Positions 1 through 7,800 of a stretch of DNA of 64,000 nucleotides are shown in pieces. The position numbers and the translations under genes were made by a program. The notes beneath the pieces were generated by a model that worked only from the letters and a program-made list of their open reading frames with translations, had not been told where the DNA came from and searched no databases. The first letter of the stretch is position 1. Each line of letters opens with the position of its first letter. Origin of the DNA: Bradyrhizobium sp. SZCCHNS1050 (GTDB lineage Bacteria > Pseudomonadota > Alphaproteobacteria > Rhizobiales > Xanthobacteraceae); the NCBI RefSeq assembly GCF_032484785.1, contig NZ_JAUETR010000001.1, positions 1,925,501 through 1,989,500 of the forward strand, read 5' to 3'.

Positions 1-2196
1 GGTTGCGATCACGCTGAGATCCCTCAAGCCCGTCAAGCCGGCCGCAAGTGTGCGGGGGATCGGTGTCGCACTCATCCAGAGCCGGTGGCCGTTCTTATTG
101 AGGCCCGACAGCATGGCTTTCTCGGCAGCGCCGAAATGCTGCTCCTCGTCAATGATGATCAGGCCAAGTTCGGCAAATCTCACTTCCTTGGATGCGAGCG
201 CGAGGGTCCCGACGACGACCCTGAGTTCTCCGCTCTTGAGGCGCTCCCTTACCTCTCGCGCTTCGGCGGTCGAGGCCACCCGCGACAGGTTTCCAACATC
301 GATGCCAAGAGGCGCAAAGCGCTTGCGGAAGGTTTCGACATGCTGTCGTGCCAGCACTGTCGTCGGCACGACGATAGCGACCTGCTTTCCGGCCAGCACG
401 GCGGCTGCCGCTGCGCGCAGCGCCACCTCGGTTTTGCCAAAGCCGACGTCTCCACAGACGATCCGGTCCATCGGGTGCCCCGATGCAAGATCATCCAGAA
501 CGTCGCGGATGGCCTTCGCCTGATCGGAGGTGGTGAAATAGGGAAACCGCGCGACGAACTTCTCATAGACAGCAGGGCGCGGCACGAGCTTCGGAGCCGG
601 GCGCCGCCGGCGCTGACTCATCTGCTTGGCCAGCTCCTTTGCGACCACGTGAATCTCCGTCTCGGCAGCGGCTCGCCGCGGCCGCCACGAGCTGCCGTCG
701 GCCTTGTCCAGCGAGGTGTCTCCGAGCTCAGCGGCGTAAGGCCAGATCAGCGCCAATTCTGCGAGAGGAACGAGAACGGCGTCGTTTCCGGCAAATACCA
801 ACCTGACCATCTCGCGCGCCGAAAGATCTCCCGTGCCCATGGATCTCAGGCCGCCAAGGCGTGCGAGTCCACGTTGCAGATGAACGACCACGGATCCGAG
901 TTCGGGGAGATCTCCCGAATCGAAGCCGGGCGTCCATGCCCAGTTCATCGGTTGCGGTTGGTGTGCCCTGCTGCCGAGCACGTCGGCAGCAGTGATGACC
1001 ACGAGCGGCTTCTTTCCAGGAACGACAAAGCCCGCATCGAAGCCTGCCAACAATGCGGCCTGCTGCCTGCCCCTTGCGGTCGCGTGCGTCCAATCGGGCA
1101 CGCATTCGGCCTTGATAGCGCTCATCCGGGCCATCACACGCAAATCAGCTTCGACCGCAGCGACGAAAAGCACACGTGCGCTTCCGCGCTGGGCTTCCTC
1201 GATAAATGCACGGAGCGCCTTCCGCGGAGAGGCTGCCTTGTAGAACTCTGGCGTCGCACGATACGGAGTGGTTGGCGGCAACACAGTGATCTTCTTGGCC
1301 GCCAGCTCCCATTCGCGTCGGCTGAGATAGGCACGGTCACGCTCACTGCGGGCGGCCGCATCCTCGATCGTGCTCAACCAGGTGTCGGCGTGCCTGGGCA
1401 CGGTGCTGTCGGCGATCCATTTGGCGCGCGCACAATAGTCCAATAGGCTGGACCTTCTTCGAGCCCGGCCCGTGAACGCCAGCCGCTCGGACATCGGGTC
1501 AATCAGGAGTTCCTTCGTTTCGGAAATCACCTCTTGGTCTATCGGATTGATCGCTGCAATACGCCGGATTCTCCCTCCGGAATGCTCTATCCTAAAAGGT
1601 CCGAACGCGCCGGCCGGGAAGATCTCGAAGGTGTTGCCGTGAAACAAAACTCCACCGGGATAATCCGGACTGTCGTCCAGGTCGTACCCGAGAGCTTTCA
1701 GACGGGCCTCGAGGTCTTCCTCGGAAAAGACGGCCCCGGTCCGAAGGAGAAATCCGATACGAGACCAGTTCGCAGGCAACGGCAGGAGCTCCATTATGGC
1801 CTCCGCCGTCGCGATCAGCAGGATCGGCTTCTTTGCCCTGGCAAGGCGTCTCAAGACGGAGCTCCGCCGGCCCGCGATATCACGTGAAGGCTCAAGCTGA
1901 TCGAACGGAAGCGTGTTCAAACGGGGATAGACGAGCACATCACAGGCCGGCTCGATAACTGGGATGATCGAACCCAACAGCTCGGCTCGGCTCTCATTTT
2001 CGGCGAGAAACACAAGTCCGCCCCGGCCCGAAGCGCGCCATTGCGCCGTAAGATACAGCGCCAACATGCCCAGCGGCGACGAGGAGGAAATGCCAGTCCG
2101 GATCGGAGCCTTCGTTGTTGCCGCAACAGATGTCTTCTTCCGCGGGGCGGCCTTTGGTGACGCGGAGCGCTTTGCTGATGTGTTCTTGCGCGGCAT
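1..2196 (-). CDS. Mfd-like transcription-repair coupling helicase paralogue (3' end outside window)
   Basis: Superfamily 2 DNA translocase of the Mfd/RecG group; genuine Mfd removes stalled RNA polymerase and recruits UvrA. The 732 visible residues read without a stop. An N-terminal UvrB-like part includes LPFDQLEPSRDI. A region like the RNA-polymerase-interaction domain follows (VVHLQRGLARLGGL, then VLVPLAELALI). Next come motif I (GDVGFGKTEVALRAA, around residue 585), the Walker B box DEEQHFG and motif III SATPIPRTL. Family knowledge places these in the same order and at similar distances in Mfd. It is clearly diverged: the UvrB-like part is poorly conserved and residues 1-31 form a Lys/Ala/Ser-rich basic tail. 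ATG 2196 is the first ATG after an in-frame stop at 2287-2289, but no clear Shine-Dalgarno precedes it. It is probably a second Mfd, not the housekeeping one. The C-terminus lies outside the window. Confidence 0.85.
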   Translation of the reverse strand, partial: MPRKNTSAKRSASPKAAPRKKTSVAATTKAPIRTGISSSSPLGMLALYLTAQWRASGRGGLVFLAENESRAELLGSIIPVIEPACDVLVYPRLNTLPFDQLEPSRDIAGRRSSVLRRLARAKKPILLIATAEAIMELLPLPANWSRIGFLLRTGAVFSEEDLEARLKALGYDLDDSPDYPGGVLFHGNTFEIFPAGAFGPFRIEHSGGRIRRIAAINPIDQEVISETKELLIDPMSERLAFTGRARRRSSLLDYCARAKWIADSTVPRHADTWLSTIEDAAARSERDRAYLSRREWELAAKKITVLPPTTPYRATPEFYKAASPRKALRAFIEEAQRGSARVLFVAAVEADLRVMARMSAIKAECVPDWTHATARGRQQAALLAGFDAGFVVPGKKPLVVITAADVLGSRAHQPQPMNWAWTPGFDSGDLPELGSVVVHLQRGLARLGGLRSMGTGDLSAREMVRLVFAGNDAVLVPLAELALIWPYAAELGDTSLDKADGSSWRPRRAAAETEIHVVAKELAKQMSQRRRRPAPKLVPRPAVYEKFVARFPYFTTSDQAKAIRDVLDDLASGHPMDRIVCGDVGFGKTEVALRAAAAAVLAGKQVAIVVPTTVLARQHVETFRKRFAPLGIDVGNLSRVASTAEAREVRERLKSGELRVVVGTLALASKEVRFAELGLIIIDEEQHFGAAEKAMLSGLNKNGHRLWMSATPIPRTLAAGLTGLRDLSVIAT

Positions 2197-2942
2197 TGAG
2201 CCACGGGGCGTACGAAGAGCAGTGGTCACTGAATTCTCGTGCTGAATTGACGAATGCGAGGCAAGCCTGCGAATCTTTGTCGAGCTTTAGCGGATTCGAC
2301 GGCTTCAAGGGATCCAAACTTCGGAGTGTCGATCACCGTTCTCCCCTTAAGTGCGACGGTGTCACCAACCAGCACCATCGTCGCGCTCCGCGTGGCAGAC
2401 TGAGGTGCCATGACAACTATGACGCAGAGGATTCGTTCTTGAATGACCATGGTACGAGCGCGTTGATAAGCGTGATTACCGCCTTGGTGACTGGGCTGCA
2501 CAGAATTCACGAGCCCGGCTGAGACGGCCTGCGGCGGGACTACCCGTCACCAGGTTTGAGCAGAGCCGGCGGTTGCCCATGCTATAAGCGATCCCGCGTG
2601 ATCTCTGCCCTTATGGCTAAGGGCTTCTGCCGAAGCTGCTGAAGCCGCAACGTACAATAACGCAGTGACCCTCGATTCGGCACAATCAAGGCGAACTTCT
2701 CCGCGCTCAATCTTGAACGGCGTTCCTCGTGCTCGCTCTCCGTTGCGCCTATGTCATGAAGGAAGCGCTGAGGTTGAGAACGGGTCTTCGGATATTCACA
2801 CTTGCTGGCCGCTACGTAATCTTGGGGTGCCGGGCGTCTGCCGTCGCGTGAGAAATTGCCGACTTGGGAATGACGCGCGCCCGTTCACCCCTCCACCGCC
2901 GGCGGCCGCGCCACGCCATATCGACGGTGACGTTTCATGCGT
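2197..2942. other. gene-poor spacer between Mfd-like gene and the giant-gene operon
   Basis: I see no convincing gene here. Two overlapping minus-strand frames (about 2226-2510 and 1994-2317) are open, but they have no recognisable domain, no clear ribosome-binding site and they overlap each other. One of them also runs into the Mfd-like gene. The part around 2690-2760 faintly resembles the segment that follows the branched repeat at 20.4 kb (a run like AACGG, a few bases, CTCGTGCTC), so it may hold a decayed copy. No terminator with a T-run was recognised after the operon end at 2943. Confidence 0.4.
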
Positions 2943-4826
2943 TCATGCCTTCCGCTTCGGAAGGATCGCGTCGAAAGCAAGCTTGCTCGACCGCTCGCCG
3001 CGATCGGTCTCCTTGCGGATGCCGAGCCAGACGAAAGTGCGGCCGTTGTACCAGCGCGTGCGCTGGAAGCTCTGGGTGACACGAATGCCCGCGCGCGGCA
3101 CCTCCTCCTCATGGAGATTGTAGCCCTGCTGCTGCGGGAGGTCGAGACCGTGGCGCAGCAGATCGGTGCGAGGTTCGACGCGCACCGGCGGATCCAGGTC
3201 ACGGTCGATGACCCGCAGCATTGCGGCGCGACGCAGCTGGATCTCGCGGCTGTCGTTGTCGATGTGCACCGGGATGAATGGGATCCAGTTCTCCGGCATC
3301 TCGCTCATCAGCCGATAGCGGATCGCGGCGTCGTTCTCGATCGGCGGCGCAGGTGCTGGGTCCGGCGGCAGGCTCTCCTCCACCAGGCGACGGAAATAGC
3401 GGCGGGTGTCGAGCGCGGCGCTGCGCCCGCTCTTGCTGTCGCCCGAAGCCAACATCACCCGCGACTCGACACCCCACACCATGTTGGCCATCTCGTCGCG
3501 GAACAGTTCCACCGACTCCAGCGGCTCGCTCTCCTGGATCTTCGGCACGCTGGGCACGATGAACAGGCTGAGATCGGCGGGAATGTCGTCGCTCCCCTTC
3601 GTCGCCAGCGTAAACATCGACCAGCGTTGCCAATCGGCGTCCGTGCCCTTGCCCGCGGCTTCGACCCAGATCCGCTCGCCGAAGACGTTGGTCACGCTCA
3701 TGCCGGCGACCCGGGTGATCGCCCCGGCCGGCACGGTGAACGGCATCAGGAACCAATCGTTGGCGTAGACGAGGCCGAATTCGATCAGCAGCAGCTTGTT
3801 GACGTCCGTCGTCTCCGGATCGATGTCGCCGAAATTCGTTCGTCCCTCCTCAAAGGTCCACCAGCGTGTGTTCGGCATGCCGTCGAACTGGATCGGCGCC
3901 GGGATGAACGACGCCGTAAAGGTCGTCTCGACGGCGGCCGGCGGCGGCGCGTCCGCCAGGTCACCGAGTCCTGCGCCGGAGGCGTCGACGTCGAAGTTGT
4001 ACCAGTCGAGATGCCCCTGGAAGTATTCGTCGGCGACCACGAGCTTCTCGCCGCCCGCCTTGGGCGCCGACGCTGCAAAGGCGTATTCGAGGCGATCGGG
4101 CAGCCAGGCATCGGCGGCACCCGCGGCGGGCTGGTAGAACGCCTCCCGGTACCAGCCAAGGAATTCCGCCTCCGCCGTCTCGATCGCAGCAGTGCTGGCC
4201 GGATTGCCGAGCACGACGAGGTCGTGCGCGTGATTGCCGGGCGCGGCCGTCAGATGCTCGACGAGGTCGTAGCCGTCCATCGACCGGCCGGCCAGCGCCG
4301 CCATCGTCTGCCAGGCTTCGCGATGGGCGGCGACCGGCGCATCGGCCTTGAGCGCCGGATCTGGCATGGCGACCGGTAGCGCCGCGATGAATTGCTGGGC
4401 AAGCCCCGGCTCGATGCCGGCGACGAGCTTCAGCCAGCGCCGGCCCAGGGCGATGCGGAGATCGAACGCGATCTTCTGGCCGGCGAGACGGAACGGGATC
4501 GGCCGCCGCTCGACCTTGGCTTCGAGCGGCACGTCGTCGGCGAACGCTTCCGGCGGATTGCCGGCCGCGCGGTATTTCGTCAGTTCGGTGGTCTCGATGT
4601 GTACCTTGGCGACGACGGGCGAGCCGGCGTCGTCGCCCTGAAACTCGCCCATCTGCCACTGCTTCGTCAGCAGCCACAGCGGATCACGGACCTCAGCCTT
4701 GAGCGCGCGGTCGAAATCGTGCGTGCGTGGACGGCCCTCGAGCCTGTTCCACAACGTGATGGTGGGCAGCTTCACCTTGCCGGAGAACACGGCGGAGAGG
4801 TTCTGAACCGCGACATAGTCAGCCAT
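2943..4826 (-). CDS. unrecognised 627-aa protein, last gene of the giant-gene operon
   Basis: I do not recognise a family. The 627-aa product starts MADYVAVQNLSAVFSGKVKL and has no signal peptide or membrane segment. It is rich in Trp, Tyr and acidic residues; stretches such as DPLWLLTKQWQMGEFQGDD, NTRWWTFEEGRTNFGDID and TRWYNGRTFVWLG look like conserved blocks of a large soluble, probably beta-rich protein. A start was chosen at ATG 4826 because the ATG overlaps the stop of the upstream 1889-aa gene in the 8-nt sequence ATGGCTGA, which implies translational coupling. A longer frame exists upstream but would overlap that gene by over 200 nt. It probably acts with its operon partners; its role is unknown. 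Confidence 0.8.
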   Translation of the reverse strand: MADYVAVQNLSAVFSGKVKLPTITLWNRLEGRPRTHDFDRALKAEVRDPLWLLTKQWQMGEFQGDDAGSPVVAKVHIETTELTKYRAAGNPPEAFADDVPLEAKVERRPIPFRLAGQKIAFDLRIALGRRWLKLVAGIEPGLAQQFIAALPVAMPDPALKADAPVAAHREAWQTMAALAGRSMDGYDLVEHLTAAPGNHAHDLVVLGNPASTAAIETAEAEFLGWYREAFYQPAAGAADAWLPDRLEYAFAASAPKAGGEKLVVADEYFQGHLDWYNFDVDASGAGLGDLADAPPPAAVETTFTASFIPAPIQFDGMPNTRWWTFEEGRTNFGDIDPETTDVNKLLLIEFGLVYANDWFLMPFTVPAGAITRVAGMSVTNVFGERIWVEAAGKGTDADWQRWSMFTLATKGSDDIPADLSLFIVPSVPKIQESEPLESVELFRDEMANMVWGVESRVMLASGDSKSGRSAALDTRRYFRRLVEESLPPDPAPAPPIENDAAIRYRLMSEMPENWIPFIPVHIDNDSREIQLRRAAMLRVIDRDLDPPVRVEPRTDLLRHGLDLPQQQGYNLHEEEVPRAGIRVTQSFQRTRWYNGRTFVWLGIRKETDRGERSSKLAFDAILPKRKA

Positions 4827-7800
4827 TGCCCGTCTCCGTCTCGGCCAGCACCGCGGCGAGGTTGTTGTTGAAAGCGAAGTTGAGCGAGGCCGTGATCGGA
4901 TGGAAGGCCACGGCGGACACCAGCGCCGGCAGGAAGCGGGCATAGGCGGTCGTGTCGACGTGGTCGGGCTCGATCGCGCGCTTCTTGGCGAGGTCCATCG
5001 TCTCGCGTACCGTGTCGACGAGATCCTGCCACTGCCACGAGCCGACAAATTTCGGCGGCAACGCCAGCAGCAGAGTCTGCGGCGGTTCGGCGTTTGGCCG
5101 GTCGAAGTGGAACGCCAGACCGGTATCCTCGGTCGGGCGCGGGATCACTTCGGTCCACTCGTCGAGCAACAGCCCGAGTTGCCGCCGCGCCGGGTCGAAG
5201 CTTTCGGCGAAATGCGCGGTATAGAGCAGCTTGTCTTCGTCGATCACGAACGGCTTTCCGTCGGCATCGGTCTCCGGGAATTCGAGTCCGAGCCACGGCA
5301 ACTCGGGGCGATGCGGAAATTGCAGCGCCTGCAGCGCGACGCCCGCCCCCGTGAACGCGTCGGCGAGATGCTGCGAAGCTTCCAGATCGCGCAGCTTCGA
5401 CCGCACCCGCGCGACGCCCGTGAACCAGTCGTCGAGCGGAAAGCGGCGTCCGATCGTCGTCTTGAGGAACCCGAGAATGGTCTCGTCCGCCTGCGCCCCC
5501 GCGCCCCAGGCGTTGCTCCATTCACCGGCCTGCGCCGCTGGCAGACCGAAATCCGGAACGATCTTGAAATCTTCGCCGAACAGCAGCTTCGCCGCGGCGG
5601 TCAATGCCTCGATCTTGTTCTTCGCCTCCGCCGCGGCATCGTATTGATCGAGCCGGGCCTGGATCGCCGGCAGCCGCGTCGTCAGTTCGAGCGCGAGCGC
5701 GGCGGTGCGCTTCGCCATGTCCTCTGCGAGGGCGACGATCGCCGTGCGCTGTGCCGCGATGTCGATCGCCGCCGCGTCGAACGCGGCGTTCGCAGCCTTC
5801 GACGCCTCGATGCCATCATGCAGGGCGGCGAGATCGGACGCATTGTCGTAGAGCATGATCAGAACGGCGCGCTGTCCAACGAAGGCGGCGCGCTTGCCGC
5901 TCATGAGATCGTCGCGGAAATCGTCCGGCTGCGCCGGTAGAGGGTCGGTCGCCGTGGTCGCGATCAGCTTTTCGGCCACCCGCAGCGCCAGGAACTTCGC
6001 CGCGTCCGGCGCGCCGGAATCAGCGTCGTAGGCGAGTATGCGTGCGTCGAACTCGGCGAGTTGCCTGGTCCATCGAGCGATGTAGCCGGCGAGTACGGCG
6101 TGCAACTGGGAGAAGATCCGCCGCCGGTCGGCGTAGACGGCACCGGTACCGGTCTGCAACGCCGCGAATGGACCGAGACCCTGCATCACCGATACGAAGC
6201 CGGTGATCGTCTGCTCGATCTCCGTGGCGATCTGGGCCTCCTGCTTGGCGTCGAGGCGGGCCTGCAGCGCCGTACGGAAGGCGTCGAGATCCGCAAGCCG
6301 CGCGGCGAGCAGATCGCGCGGCAGCGTTGCCCGCTCGCGCGCGAGCGCCGCGTCGAGATCGACCGCCTCGTTCGCCTCGCCGGCCATCGCCATGTCGCTC
6401 GCCTTGAGCGGACGTGAACGCAGTAGCAGGCTTCTGAGATGCCGCACCAACGCCGACAGTTCGAACAGCGGCACATGCCCGGCGATCGCCGCAATCCTCT
6501 CGCGGTAGGCGATCGTCAGCATTGCGTCCGGGCGCGGTGCATGGACGGCGATCACATGCGCTTCGATCAGATCGTCGAGCGCCTTGGCGGCTGGATCGTT
6601 GTCCGGATCGAGCAGATACAGCAGGTCGATCGGCAGCAGGCCGAGATCGGCCTGCGTCACGTTGTAGGTGACGGAGGAGAGATCGAGCGGGTCGGTGACC
6701 GTCACCGAGCAGGCGACCGCTGCCGGCGGCGGCAGAATGCCCGCGAGCCAGGCGTTGAGCGCGGGCTCCGCCTTCGCCCGCGGCGATGTCAGCGCGCCGT
6801 CGTTCGGGTCGAGCCCGGCCTTGAGATGCAGCGCCACCCGATGGGTCAGCGTCACCCCCGACCGCGGCGTGCGCACCACGTCGGGGGTCGCCGGGAATTT
6901 TCCCTTGGAGTAGGTGTCGAGCACGGCGCCGGCGCGGTCGTAATTGCCCTGCACCACCTGATGCACGCTCTCTGCCATCGCGAGGTCGGCGACCGCGTCG
7001 GCGATGTCGGCAATCCGCGCGGCCTCGGCGGTGATCGCTGCGGCCTGCTGCGGGCTCGCCGCCGGCAGGTCGGCATCGTGGCCGAACGGGTAGCTGCTCA
7101 CGCCGCTGGTCTTGATGTGTTCGACCAAAGCAAGGCCGTCGATGACGTTGCGCGCCTCCACCCGGTTGATCCGCAGTCGCCGACCGAACGCGTCGAGCCG
7201 GCCGGTAAGCGTCGGAGCCAGCCGGTCGCCGACCAGCGGGAACACCTTGCGGAGGTCGTAGATGAACCCGTCCACTTCGACGTCGTGGCGATCGTGCAGG
7301 CCGCGCTCGAACTGGTAGCCGAGCAGCGCGCCGAGGCTCTGCTCGCCCTTCATTCCCTCGATGATCGACAGCGCGATGCAGACTCGTTCCGAGCTGAGAT
7401 TGACGGCGAGGCTGCCGGGATTGTCGGGCGTGGCGTTGGACAGATAGCCGTTGCGCAGCACCGCGGCGGTCACCGCTTGGTTCAGCGACGGCGCGTGGAT
7501 GTAGCCCTGGTTGCTGCGGTCGCGCATCAGCGGCGGCGCATCCGGATCGGCGAAGATCGCCGCGAGGTTTGCCGGCAGTTCGACCGCCGTCAGCTTCTTG
7601 AACTCCGGCTTGACGTTCTCGAGCCAGCCATAGGCGCCGAGATAGATTCCGGTCTTCGCCTCGCCGGCCGGTGCGCCCGGCTGAGCGGTCCCCCGGCCGG
7701 CACCGTGCGGATAGCGCATCCGTTCCAATTGGCGGCTCATGATGCCGCCGTACCAGGCGTCGAACCGGTAGGTGCAGAGGTCGAGATGCTCGGCGAACAC

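Noticed and set aside
85..1446. Long plus-strand frame over the Mfd-like gene
   Set aside because: The minus strand encodes intact Mfd motifs in one frame; the plus frame has only His/Arg/Gly-rich low-complexity sequence and is a shadow of high-GC coding DNA.
2226..2510. 94-aa minus-strand frame (MVIQERILCVIVV part) and an overlapping 107-aa frame near 1994-2317
   Set aside because: Both are open but they overlap each other, and the second overlaps the Mfd-like start. No domain or ribosome-binding site supports them. They could be remnants, so I leave them unannotated.
2660..2900. Possible third copy of the branched repeat
   Set aside because: Only a short stretch around AACGG and CTCGTGCTC matches, without the stem arms. 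It is too weak to list as a copy.
2937..4379. 480-residue plus-strand frame over the last operon gene
   Set aside because: Antisense to a conserved-looking minus-strand protein, and its composition is Arg/His/Ala-rich. Many other long antisense frames over the giant genes were rejected for the same reason.
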